Assembly (NCBI RefSeq): GCF_049532965.1
Contig: NZ_CP186694.1
Coordinates: 1,674,001 to 1,738,000, forward strand
Direction: 5' to 3'
Origin: Roseateles sp049532965
Lineage (GTDB): Bacteria; Pseudomonadota; Gammaproteobacteria; Burkholderiales; Burkholderiaceae_C
DNA: 64,000 nucleotides
In this document: in pieces, positions 16,553 to 25,109 of the stretch
Position numbering within the stretch: the stretch's first letter is position 1
How the letters are laid out: every line of letters starts with the position of its first letter
The notes under the pieces: generated by a model
What the model saw: the letters and a program-made list of their open reading frames with translations, nothing else
What the model was told of the DNA's origin: nothing
The model's database searches: none
Position numbers and translations under genes: made by a program

Positions 16553-18127
16553 ATGAGCGCGATCAACAGACGCACCCTGCTCGCGCAGGGCGGCGCGGCG
16601 GCGCTCGTCCTGGCCGGTTGTGGCGGCGGCGGTGGTGGCTCGTCCAGCGTGGAGGTGAGCGCGGCGCCCGCACCGAGTCCCGCGCCGGCGGCACCGCCCG
16701 CGCCGCCCCCCGCAACGGCGCCCGCGCCGGCACCGACTCAGGCGGCGGTGCCGTTCACCGACATCTCGGTCCACGATCCGTCGGTGATCCGCGTGGACGG
16801 CTCGTTCTACGTCTTCGGCTCGCACCTGTCGGCCGCGAAGTCTCCGGACCTGATGAACTGGACGCGCGTCGCCGACGGCGTCAACGACGCCAATCCGCTC
16901 TTCAACAAGGTGACCACCGCACTGGCCGACACCTTCGCGTGGGCGCAGGTCACCGGGCTGTGGGCACCGGACGTGGTCCGGCTCGACGACGGCAAGTTCC
17001 GGATGTACTACTGCGCGTGCAAGGGCGACTCGCCGCGTTCGGCGCTGGGCGTGGCGATCGCCGACGCGGTCGAAGGTCCCTACGTCAACCAGCAGATCCT
17101 GCTGAAATCCGGCCAGTGGGGCCTGCCGAGCGAGGACGGGACGATCTACGACGCGACCGTGCATCCCAACGTCGTCGATCCCAACGTCTTCAAGGACGCG
17201 GCCGGCCGGCTCTGGATGGTGTACGGCTCCTACTCGGGCGGGCTGTTCATCGTGGAGCTCGACAAGACCAGCGGCCTGCCGCTGCCCAACCAGGGCTACG
17301 GCAAGCACCTGATGGGCGGCAACCATGCGCGCATCGAGGGCGCATACGTGCTGTACAGCCCGGTGTCCCAGTACTACTACCTGTTCTGCAGCTTTGGCGG
17401 ACTGGACGCCAACGGCGGCTACAACCTGCGGGTGTCGCGTTCGCGCAATCCGGATGGCCCGTATGTCGACGGCCGTGGGACCGACATGGCGACGGTCAAG
17501 GGCGCGGCCGGCACGCTGTTCGACGACGCCAGCATCACGCCCCACGGCCAGAAGCTGATGGGCGGCCATCAATGGGCGCTGGCCAATGGCGAATCGGGCA
17601 CGGCGCTGGGCTATGTCTCGCCGGGGCACAACTCGGCGTACTTCGACGCGACGACCGGGCAGTACTTCCTGATCTTCCACACCCGCTTCCCCGGCACGGG
17701 CGAGCTGCATCAGGTGCGCGTCCACGAGATGTTCCTCAACGCCGATGACTGGCTGGTCGCCGCGCCCTTCCGCTACGCGCCGCTGTCGCTGGCGACGCCC
17801 GCGGTGGCGGCCCCTGTCAGCGCCGCGGAGGCCGCCGGCAGCTACAAGCTGATCAACCACGGGCTCGACATCACGGCGGTCTCGAAGACGTCCATGGCGG
17901 TGAAGCTCGGCAGCGACGGCACGGTGAGCGGCGGCGCCAGCGGGACGTGGACGCACCAAGGCAACAACCGCATCAGCGTCACGCTGACCGGCACAGGCAC
18001 CGCGGGCGGCACCTTCGCGGGCGTGCTGTCGCGGCAGTGGAACACGAACGCCGGAGCCTTCGTCGTCACGTTCTCGGCGCAGTCGAGCAGCGGCGTGTCG
18101 CTCTGGGCCGCGCGCACGGGGGACTGA
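16553..18127 (+). CDS. GH43 endo-1,5-alpha-L-arabinanase, Tat-type lipoprotein
   Basis: 524 aa. The N-terminus carries a twin-arginine motif (NRRTLL) and a lipobox LAGC, followed by Gly/Ala/Pro-rich linker (about 25-65). The GH43 propeller (about 65-420) has HDPSVIRVDG (base), LWAPDVVRLD, NVVDPNVFKD (pKa modulator) and RIEGAYVLYSP (acid), with the endo-arabinanase-like GHNSAYFDATTGQYFLIFHTR. A C-terminal beta domain (about 425-524) resembles the extra domain of larger endo-arabinanases. It cuts the arabinan backbone at the cell surface or periplasmic face. The stop overlaps the next start (TGATG). Confidence 0.9.
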   Translation: MSAINRRTLLAQGGAAALVLAGCGGGGGGSSSVEVSAAPAPSPAPAAPPAPPPATAPAPAPTQAAVPFTDISVHDPSVIRVDGSFYVFGSHLSAAKSPDLMNWTRVADGVNDANPLFNKVTTALADTFAWAQVTGLWAPDVVRLDDGKFRMYYCACKGDSPRSALGVAIADAVEGPYVNQQILLKSGQWGLPSEDGTIYDATVHPNVVDPNVFKDAAGRLWMVYGSYSGGLFIVELDKTSGLPLPNQGYGKHLMGGNHARIEGAYVLYSPVSQYYYLFCSFGGLDANGGYNLRVSRSRNPDGPYVDGRGTDMATVKGAAGTLFDDASITPHGQKLMGGHQWALANGESGTALGYVSPGHNSAYFDATTGQYFLIFHTRFPGTGELHQVRVHEMFLNADDWLVAAPFRYAPLSLATPAVAAPVSAAEAAGSYKLINHGLDITAVSKTSMAVKLGSDGTVSGGASGTWTHQGNNRISVTLTGTGTAGGTFAGVLSRQWNTNAGAFVVTFSAQSSSGVSLWAARTGD

Positions 18128-20733
18128 TGCGGCGCGACTTCCTGCGGTTCTGCCTGTGCGGCACGGCGGGTGCCTCGGCGGCTGCCGCCTGCGGGCCGGC
18201 GTTCAGCGCCTTGATGGACGACGGTCGTCTTCGCACCTATCCGCGGTCGGCGCGGACCGCCGCGTTGCGACCGTCCCCGGGGAGCGCGGCGGCTCAGTCA
18301 TTCCCGTTGTCGCGCGTGCGCCTGCTCGACGGCCCGCTGCTCGATGCACAGCGTACCGATCTGCGCTACCTGATGGCGCTCGATGCGGATCGGCTGCTCG
18401 CGCCCTTCCGGCGCGAGGCCGGTCTGCCTCAGCCGAAGCCGCCTTACGGCAATTGGGAAAGCAGCGGCCTGGACGGCCACATGGGTGGGCACTATGTGTC
18501 GGCGCTCGCGATGATGGCGGCCTCGACGGGCGATGAGGCGGTGCGCCAGCGGCTGCGGCAAGTCCTGATCGAGCTTCGCCGCTGCCAGCTCGCCCACGGC
18601 GACGGTTACCTCGGCGGCGTCCCGGACAGCAAGGCGATGTGGCGCGAGATCGCGCGCGGCACATTGAAGGTGGACAGCTTCTCGGTCAACGGCCGCTGGG
18701 TGCCTTGGTACAACCTGCACAAGACCTTCGCCGGCCTGCGCGATGCGTGGGTACTGATGGCGGAGCCGCTGGCGCGCGAGATGCTGGTCGACCTGGGCCG
18801 CTGGGCACTGACCCTGCTCTCGCCGCTGAGCGACGATCAGCTGCAGGACATGATGCGCGCCGAGCATGGCGGCATGAACGAGGTCTTCGCGGACATCGCC
18901 GCGATGACGGGTGATGCGCGGTTCCTGCGGCTGGCGGAGCGCTTCTCCCACCGCGCGATCCTGATGCCGCTGCGCGAGGGACGGGACGCGCTCACGGGCC
19001 TGCATGCCAACACGCAGATCCCGAAGGTGATCGGCTTTGCGCGCATTGCCGAGGAACAGGCGGCGGGGCACGGGGCGCCGTCGGCGGATCGCGGCGCGCC
19101 GGACAAGGACTGGCTCGCGCCTGCGCGATTCTTCTGGAAGACGGTCCGCGAGCGCCGCAGCGTCGCCATCGGCGGCAACAGCGTGCGGGAGCACTTCCAT
19201 CCACTGACCGACTTCCAGCCGATGGTGGACGAGATCGAGGGGCCCGAGACCTGCAACACCTACAACATGCTCAAGCTCACCGAGCTGTTGCAGGCCCACG
19301 CCGCCGACGATCGCGAGCGCGCGCAGTACGCCGACTACTACGAGCGCGCGCTGTTCAATCACGTGCTGGCGTCGCAGCATCCGGCGGGCGGCTTCGTGTA
19401 CTTCACGCCGATGCGGCCGAACCACTACCGCGTCTACTCGCAGGTGGACCTGGGCATGTGGTGCTGCGTCGGGTCGGGGATCGAGAGTCATGCACGCCAT
19501 GGGCAGTTCGTCTACACGCATGACGAGCTGGCGCCGGGCGGCCCTGCCCTGTTCGTCCACCTGTTCGCGGCTTCGTCGCTCGACTGGCGCGAGCAGGGGC
19601 TGCGACTGACGCAGCGCACCCGCTTCCCTGATGAGTCGGCCACGCGCTTGATCATCGACGCCATCGAGCCCGTGGCGCGGGACAGAGTAGCGAGCGACGC
19701 GGCCACGGACGGGGTCGCGCGGCGATTCACGTTGAAGATCCGCCACCCGTCCTGGGTGGCGCCCGGTGCGCTGCGGGTGAAGGTCAATGGACGCGCGGTG
19801 AGCTTGACCGCCACCGATGCGCAGCCCGGCGGCTACGTCACGTTGACGCGGGAATGGCGTGCGGGCGACGTTGTCGACGTGCGCCTGCCCATGCGCACGA
19901 CGCTCGAGGCCATGCCGACGCGCACCGACTTCCTGGCCGTGATGCACGGCCCGATCGTGCTGGCGGCGAAGACGCGACCGATCGCGGATGAGCGGCTCAC
20001 GTTCCGCGCCGGAGAGGCGCGGATGGACCATGTCGCGCACGGGGCGCTCGTGCCGCTGGCCCAGGCGCCGCTCTTCGTCAGCGCGAAGCCCGATTTCGGC
20101 GGGCGGCTGGTGCCGGTGCCGGGGCGCTCATTGACCTTCAGCGCGGGCTCGTTGCTGCAGGGGCCGGACGGGGCGCCCGCCCGCGACCTGGTGCTCGAGC
20201 CCTTCTTCCGGGTCCAGGACGCCCGCTACGTCGTGTATTGGCCGTACAGCACACCGGCCGAGGCGAAGGAGCGCCGGGAGCGGCTGGCGCAGGAAGAGCG
20301 CGAGCGCCTCGCGTTGCAGGCCCGCACCGTGGATGCGGTGGCTCCGGGCGAGCAACAGCCGGAGAGCGATCACGGTTTCGATGGCGAAGGCGTGGAGACC
20401 GGTCTCAACAAGGGCCGGCGCTGGCGGCACGCCACCGCGTGGTTCGGCTATCGCCTGAACGATCCGAAGCGCGAGGGCCGCGTGCTGCGACTGGCCTTCT
20501 CCGCGCTGGATGACGGACGCCGGTTCTCGGTGTCGGTGAACGATCGGCTGCTCGTCGACGTCACGCTGAAGGCCACCGAGGATGAGCGTGCCCGGGCGGA
20601 GATCTACCACCGGGATTTCGCGCTGCCGGCGGATTGGCCCCGGCCGGCGGACGGCTCGCTGCGCGTCAAGCTGGTCGCGGCGTCCGGCTCGATCGCAGGC
20701 GGCCTGTACGACCTGCGCCTGGTGCGGCCCTGA
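18127..20733 (+). CDS. DUF1680 (GH127/GH146-type) beta-L-arabinofuranosidase, exported
   Basis: 868 aa. The Tat-like signal RRDFLRF precedes a hydrophobic Ala-rich segment that contains a possible lipobox-like AAAC. The (alpha/alpha)6 barrel carries YGNWESSGLDGHMGGHYVSA, VPWYNLHKTFAGL, PETCNTYNMLKL and MWCCVGSG. The Glu-x-Cys and Cys-Cys pairs are the zinc/nucleophile set known from HypBA1-type enzymes. C-terminal beta domains follow from about residue 560, longer than in GH127 and closer to GH146. There is a charged, Arg/Glu-rich stretch near KERRERLAQEERERLA. Exact family (GH127 versus GH146) is not settled by reading alone. It ends 2 bp from the convergent next gene. Confidence 0.87.
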   Translation: MRRDFLRFCLCGTAGASAAAACGPAFSALMDDGRLRTYPRSARTAALRPSPGSAAAQSFPLSRVRLLDGPLLDAQRTDLRYLMALDADRLLAPFRREAGLPQPKPPYGNWESSGLDGHMGGHYVSALAMMAASTGDEAVRQRLRQVLIELRRCQLAHGDGYLGGVPDSKAMWREIARGTLKVDSFSVNGRWVPWYNLHKTFAGLRDAWVLMAEPLAREMLVDLGRWALTLLSPLSDDQLQDMMRAEHGGMNEVFADIAAMTGDARFLRLAERFSHRAILMPLREGRDALTGLHANTQIPKVIGFARIAEEQAAGHGAPSADRGAPDKDWLAPARFFWKTVRERRSVAIGGNSVREHFHPLTDFQPMVDEIEGPETCNTYNMLKLTELLQAHAADDRERAQYADYYERALFNHVLASQHPAGGFVYFTPMRPNHYRVYSQVDLGMWCCVGSGIESHARHGQFVYTHDELAPGGPALFVHLFAASSLDWREQGLRLTQRTRFPDESATRLIIDAIEPVARDRVASDAATDGVARRFTLKIRHPSWVAPGALRVKVNGRAVSLTATDAQPGGYVTLTREWRAGDVVDVRLPMRTTLEAMPTRTDFLAVMHGPIVLAAKTRPIADERLTFRAGEARMDHVAHGALVPLAQAPLFVSAKPDFGGRLVPVPGRSLTFSAGSLLQGPDGAPARDLVLEPFFRVQDARYVVYWPYSTPAEAKERRERLAQEERERLALQARTVDAVAPGEQQPESDHGFDGEGVETGLNKGRRWRHATAWFGYRLNDPKREGRVLRLAFSALDDGRRFSVSVNDRLLVDVTLKATEDERARAEIYHRDFALPADWPRPADGSLRVKLVAASGSIAGGLYDLRLVRP

Positions 20734-20735
20734 AC

Positions 20736-21848
20736 TCAGCTGTGCGGCCAGCCCAGGGCCGCGAGCGCGTCGTCGTAGTCCTCGAGGGCGCCTGCGGGCG
20801 GTACTGACGCATTCGATCCGACCGCGGCGAGACACACCATCGCCGCGCCGCCGAAGGCGAGCAGGTCCTCGACGGCGGCGACCGGGAAGTCGTTGCCGAG
20901 CGCGTCGGCCAGCCGGTCGCGCAGCGTGTAGGTGGCGTGCGTGGCCACGATGGCCCCCATCGCGCCGGCGAGCGCCGCCGGCCATGAACGCCCGCCCGCG
21001 AGTGCCGCGCCCGAGATGGCGCCACTGATCGCGCGCGCCGCGAGGCCGGGTGGATCGGTGCGGTCCGGGGTCGCCGGCAGCTTGTCGACGATCAGCTCAC
21101 CGAGGGCCATTGGCGTCGTGAGGGCGACGGCTTGCGTCGATGCGAGGAAGGACAGCGGCGAGTCCGACACGTCGATCCAGCCGCGATGCGCGGCCCAGCT
21201 CGCGACGGCCAGCGGTGCGCTGGTGCGGGAGCCGGCGGCCGAGCCGAGGAGGAAGGCCATCGCCAGCGTGCGCCGGTTGTCGGGCAATTTGCCCATGGCG
21301 GCGGGGATCGCTTGCGCCCTTGCCTCGCGGACCACGCTGGCGCCCTTGCGCACGCGACCGAAGAAGCTGCGGAACATCTTGCGGGCGGACTCGGTGAAGG
21401 CGCCGTAGACGAGATGGGACACGCAGGAATACGGATGCGATTGCCACGGCGCCCGGCTGATGGGGTCGCCGAAGCGGAAGGCGGGCACCAGCGTTTCGTC
21501 CACGACGGCGGCCGAGACCATGCCGAAGGCGGTGCCGCCGCCGCGGGTCACGCGCGGATCGAGCTCGGCCGCGGCGCCGTACACGCCGCCCACCAGCGTC
21601 CCCATCGCGTAGTGGACGGCTTCGCCCGCGACGGGCCGGTCGCGGCGCGAGAGGCGGCGGCCGGTCAAGCGCGCGAGGCGCTCGGCGGCGCGCTCGGTGG
21701 ACGGCATGCCCTTCACGCCGGAGGTGACGCCGGCGCGGGCGATCAGTTCCTGGAAGGCGTTCATCGCCGCGGCGCCGATCAGGCCGCCCAGCAGGCCGGA
21801 GGCGGTGCCCAGGCAGAGATGCCGTGCCTTGTCTTGGTGCGAGTCCAT
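20736..21848 (-). CDS. DUF1440-like and DUF4126-like membrane protein
   Basis: 370 aa. The N-terminal half (about 10-180) resembles the YagU/DUF1440 inner-membrane family (GLLGGLIGAAAMNAFQELIA, HYAMGTLVGGVYGAAAE). The C-terminal half resembles DUF4126 (FLLGSAAGSRTSAPLAVASW, ALTTPMALGELIVDKLP, LAGAMGAIVATHATY). The two are normally separate proteins, so this looks like a natural fusion. Function unknown; both halves are multi-pass. I start at ATG 21848, where the conserved glycine-rich helix follows closely; the frame stays open upstream to 22025 but that part is Arg-rich and unconvincing. Confidence 0.75.
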   Translation of the reverse strand: MDSHQDKARHLCLGTASGLLGGLIGAAAMNAFQELIARAGVTSGVKGMPSTERAAERLARLTGRRLSRRDRPVAGEAVHYAMGTLVGGVYGAAAELDPRVTRGGGTAFGMVSAAVVDETLVPAFRFGDPISRAPWQSHPYSCVSHLVYGAFTESARKMFRSFFGRVRKGASVVREARAQAIPAAMGKLPDNRRTLAMAFLLGSAAGSRTSAPLAVASWAAHRGWIDVSDSPLSFLASTQAVALTTPMALGELIVDKLPATPDRTDPPGLAARAISGAISGAALAGGRSWPAALAGAMGAIVATHATYTLRDRLADALGNDFPVAAVEDLLAFGGAAMVCLAAVGSNASVPPAGALEDYDDALAALGWPHS

Positions 21849-21958
21849 GCGCGTTCCCGTGGAGGTCGAGTCGGAAACGGCGATCCGGCAAGGGTCATGC
21901 CTTGGCCGGCGGGCGCTCAGTCGATCGCTCGCCGTAGGCAGGGTCCGCGCCGGAGCAG

Positions 21959-22201
21959 CTACGCGCCCTCGGCGGCGCCGGCTTGAACCAAGCCTGGCCG
22001 GACTGCCCTCCGCCGCGCCGCCCACCAGGCTTTCACCGAGGGATGCCCCCAGTACTTGTCGAAGACGTGATGCATGACCGTGTTGACCACCGGTTCAACA
22101 AACGTCACCGCTCCCGCGATGGCGACATTGCCGGTCAGCACGTAGGTCACACCGAACGATGTGCCGAGGTGGAGGACCCCGAAGGTTGCGGTCTTGGCCA
22201 T
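21959..22201 (-). CDS. DUF2061 small membrane protein
   Basis: 80 aa. Signature LHLGTSFGVTYVLTGNVAIA and VEPVVNTVMHHVFDKYWG, two hydrophobic helices, as in DUF2061 proteins. SD AAAGGAA lies 7 nt before the ATG. Function unknown. Its first 55 bases overlap the end of the upstream DUF4325 frame. Confidence 0.85.
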   Translation of the reverse strand: MAKTATFGVLHLGTSFGVTYVLTGNVAIAGAVTFVEPVVNTVMHHVFDKYWGHPSVKAWWAARRRAVRPGLVQAGAAEGA

Positions 22202-23154
22202 GGCGGAGTTCCTTTGAACGCAAAAGTAGTTGCGGCGAATGGTAAGGAACCCGCTTCACGACGGGCCAATTGGCTCTCTTCATCGTGACGATCGCCCTGC
22301 ACGTCCCGCCGGCCTCCGCCGGCCCGCCGGACCATGAATTCAACATCCGGCGTCATGTGGACCGGAAGCAATCGCGTCGATCGATTGGCGTTCTGAAACA
22401 CCCGGAACGTTTCGTCCGCGAAGCCCTGTCCGATCTCTTCCACGCCCTCGAAATCCAGGATCACGGTCTCGAAGCACTCGAATCGCCTCGTGAGGCGCCG
22501 GGCCTGCGACCGCGACATGAGGCTCGTCCCCTCGAGTTGCGCCAGCCGGACCGGAACGATCGTCTTGGTGAAGCGATGTTCTTCAGACTCGGTGAACTCG
22601 TTGAACACCTCCAGCGCAGTGCGCGTGCTGTCATTCGCCAGCCTCATGCGCACCAGGGTGCCGGCAAAGTGCTGCGCGCCTTCGAACAGCACGTCCCGCT
22701 CGCCGTGGTCGTGCACGAACCGAAGACGGCCGGAGCGAATCTGGAACTCGTCGAAGATCTTCGAGGTGAAGAAGACGCCCTCGCCCGTGTGGTGGACAGG
22801 ATCGCTGGTGAACTTGCCCTTGACCAGCTCAAGGATCGCCAGACGCGGATCGAAGAGCTCCAGTTCCCGCTGGATGCGCAGAAAGATGCCTTCGCCGTCG
22901 TCAGCGATCACGCCCTCCATCGCCGAAGGGGTGCGACGCAGTCCGACGACCACCGAGCTTCCTCCGGAATGCGAGATCGCGTTGTTGATCATCTCCATGA
23001 GGCCGTACTCCCAGATGCCGCGTACGTTCCTGGGGAGATCCTTCACCAGGCCGGGCAGAAGCTCCGCCACGACCTGCTCCTCCGTGAGCCCCTCGCGCCT
23101 GAATCGACGCAGCACGCGGCGCACGTCCTGCGCCCGCTGAATGGAATCGCCCAT
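22147..23154 (-). CDS. ATPase-domain and DUF4325 (STAS-like) protein with extended C-terminus
   Basis: 335 aa. The N-terminal GHKL-type ATP-binding fold has EYGLMEMINNAISHSGG and ADDGEGIF. The C-terminal DUF4325 domain (about 195-285) has VILDFEGVEEIGQGFADETFR and ends NMTPxV-like (HMTPDVEFMVRRA). Such proteins pair an anti-sigma-like kinase fold with an STAS-like module, suggesting a partner-switching or phosphorylation role. The last 45-50 residues (GGGRRDVQGDRHDEES onward) look unlike the family and run 55 bases into the next gene, so the natural stop may have been lost. The early part is secure. Confidence 0.8.
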   Translation of the reverse strand: MGDSIQRAQDVRRVLRRFRREGLTEEQVVAELLPGLVKDLPRNVRGIWEYGLMEMINNAISHSGGSSVVVGLRRTPSAMEGVIADDGEGIFLRIQRELELFDPRLAILELVKGKFTSDPVHHTGEGVFFTSKIFDEFQIRSGRLRFVHDHGERDVLFEGAQHFAGTLVRMRLANDSTRTALEVFNEFTESEEHRFTKTIVPVRLAQLEGTSLMSRSQARRLTRRFECFETVILDFEGVEEIGQGFADETFRVFQNANRSTRLLPVHMTPDVEFMVRRAGGGRRDVQGDRHDEESQLARREAGSLPFAATTFAFKGTPPWPRPQPSGSSTSAHRSV

Positions 23155-23315
23155 CTCGTTCCCTCACTCGCATCTACGACAGAGGGAAGCAACTCTAGGA
23201 ATGCCGAGCCGCGAGCTCCATGACCCGCAGTTGCTGGTAGGGGCCGACCTGGCCTTGAACGAATCACGGCACTACCACCCGTGAGTCGTTTCATCCGACA
23301 ACTCCCGCGCCAGCG

Positions 23316-24137
23316 TCAACCGCCTCGTCCGAGCAGGCGCGCCGCGCCAGAAATGAGGGGGCCCACCGTCATGTTGAAGACCGTGCTTCCGAGCTTCGCC
23401 ACGGCCATCCTCGCCAGGGTCTTCGTATTGATGGCCGACGCTTCGGTCCGTGCCTCAAGCGCCGTCACCGTCACGGGATGCGTGTCTCCGAACTGGCCCC
23501 TGAGCTGCTCATGCAGCTTCTCAGTCGAACTGGCCCAGGTCGACAACTGCTCCTTGAGGGTCTCCCTGTTGGCGCGCAGTTCCGCCACCGGTGTCCGGGC
23601 AATGGCCGCCGCCGTGACGCGGCCCGTCTCATTGATCCGGTCCAGGTAAGGGGCCAGCATGCTCGCCCGCTGCTGAGGATCGTTGTGCAAGGCGGTCGTG
23701 AGGTCCAGCCTGGACGCCTCGATCAACTGCGACGACGCGGCGACCATCGCTTCCATTCGCCTCTCGATTGCCGGAAACGGCATCACCGGTGTGGTGGGCT
23801 CGGGTTCGGACACCACGTGGAGGAGGCGCGCCGTCTGCATCCCAAGACTGCGATGCCGCGGCGGCAGGGACTTGAAACCGTCGCTGGCGCATTGCTTGAG
23901 CACCTCGAGTCCGCCCGAATCGAGAAGACTCGACAGCGCCTTCATCTGAGCGGTGACCTCCGCCCCCAGGGCCTCCGAAGACGGCAGCGCGCTGCGAGGC
24001 GGCAGTGCGCCCGCCGTGACGCCCCCGCGCGGCCGCAAGTCTGCGACTGGGAGGGACGACACCTCGTCCCCGCTGCTTGGTCCGGTACTCCGAATTTCCG
24101 CTGGCGCAAGGCCAAGTCCTGTGCCGTTGATTCGCAT
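23316..24137 (-). CDS. Uncharacterised protein, effector-like N-terminus
   Basis: 273 aa, not recognised. No signal peptide and no membrane segment. The first 55 residues are rich in Ser, Pro, Gly and Thr (MRINGTGLGLAPAEIRSTGP), as in many type III secreted effectors. The middle (about 130-240) is helical with coiled-coil potential (RANRETLKEQLSTW and following), and the C-terminus is Gly-rich (GPLISGAARLLGRGG). A Burkholderiales effector or an effector-associated protein is one possibility; a plain cytoplasmic protein is another. Codon use is less GC-biased than in the arabinan genes. Confidence 0.55.
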   Translation of the reverse strand: MRINGTGLGLAPAEIRSTGPSSGDEVSSLPVADLRPRGGVTAGALPPRSALPSSEALGAEVTAQMKALSSLLDSGGLEVLKQCASDGFKSLPPRHRSLGMQTARLLHVVSEPEPTTPVMPFPAIERRMEAMVAASSQLIEASRLDLTTALHNDPQQRASMLAPYLDRINETGRVTAAAIARTPVAELRANRETLKEQLSTWASSTEKLHEQLRGQFGDTHPVTVTALEARTEASAINTKTLARMAVAKLGSTVFNMTVGPLISGAARLLGRGG

Positions 24138-24201
24138 GGGGGAATGCTATTGGCATCGGTGGGCGACAGCGTGAATTGGAGGGGCGTGACGGCGCTCGAT
24201 C

Positions 24202-24226
24202 TTCGCGGAATCAGACTTCGCTTCGC
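24202..24226 (+). promoter_or_regulatory. PIP/hrpII-box-like sequence
   Basis: TTCGC-N15-TTCGC, an exact match to the plant-inducible-promoter box of HrpB/HrpX regulons. A -10-like CATCGT follows 33 nt downstream (24260-24265). It points to the GNAT gene, not to the effector-like gene on the other strand. Could be chance. Confidence 0.25.
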
Positions 24227-24365
24227 TTGCTGCAACGGAGCCCCGACCTGACACCGCCTCATCGTGGCCGCGAGAATGGCTTGGACATCGACGTGCATGA
24301 CTTCCGCGCCCTCGCGCGAGGACGCAGAAGATGTCGCACACACCGAGTCGCTCCCCCTTCGACGA

Positions 24366-25076
24366 ATGAATGCACCTCTTGCGGCCTCCGCCTTCCCGTC
24401 CAATGCCGATGCGCTCGAGCGCTCAGCGCTCGTTCAGGCCTGGGCTCAGGGGTGGGCGCTCTCCCGCGGCGTGCCCGCGCCGCACGCCCGTGGGGACCAC
24501 CTCCGGATTGATGTCGGCCTGCCTGGTCATGTGACGCGCTACCTTCTGCCTCACCTCGACCGCGACCTGCTGGCAAGGCTGGTGTCAACGCAGGCGCGCT
24601 CCGGCACCTGGCTGAAGATCTGTGCCTCGCCGACGGAGGTGGCCCCCTTGCTGCCTCCCGGCTGGCGCGTGCACGAGCCGGAGTTCCTGATGGGCACGGT
24701 GCTGGTCGATAGCGACATTCCCCAGGTCGAGGGATATCGCGCCCGTATCGAGCTCGCCCTCCCGCTGCTGCGGGCCGAGCTCATTGCGGCGGCCGGCGAA
24801 GTCGCTGCAAGCGGTCAGGCCGCGGTCGATGGCGCCTTCGCCACCTTCGACCAGATCGTGACCGCGGATGCGCACCGGCGCAGAGGCCTCGGCCGCGCCG
24901 TCATGGCCGCCCTGACCCGAGGCGCTCGAGACCGGGGTGCCCGGCAAGGCGTGCTGGTCGCGACAGAGGCCGGCGCAGCGCTGTATCAGGCGCTGGGCTG
25001 GTCCATGGTGTCGCCGGTCACGGCGGCGTCGCTCGTCGAGTCCGACCCGGCAGCCGGCGCTCTTGCCGCTCGATGA
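24366..25076 (+). CDS. GNAT-family N-acetyltransferase
   Basis: 236 aa. The C-terminal GNAT core (about 140-225) holds the acetyl-CoA-binding loop RRRGLGRAVMAALTRGA and the motif B region LVATEAGAALYQALGW. The N-terminal 130 residues are an additional domain of unknown role. The substrate is unknown. I begin at ATG 24366; the frame is open further upstream, but that part is not protein-like. The PLP-enzyme gene follows 33 bp downstream. Confidence 0.8.
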   Translation: MNAPLAASAFPSNADALERSALVQAWAQGWALSRGVPAPHARGDHLRIDVGLPGHVTRYLLPHLDRDLLARLVSTQARSGTWLKICASPTEVAPLLPPGWRVHEPEFLMGTVLVDSDIPQVEGYRARIELALPLLRAELIAAAGEVAASGQAAVDGAFATFDQIVTADAHRRRGLGRAVMAALTRGARDRGARQGVLVATEAGAALYQALGWSMVSPVTAASLVESDPAAGALAAR

Positions 25077-25109
25077 ATCGCGCCCCGACCGCCTCTAAGA
25101 TCCGGCTCC

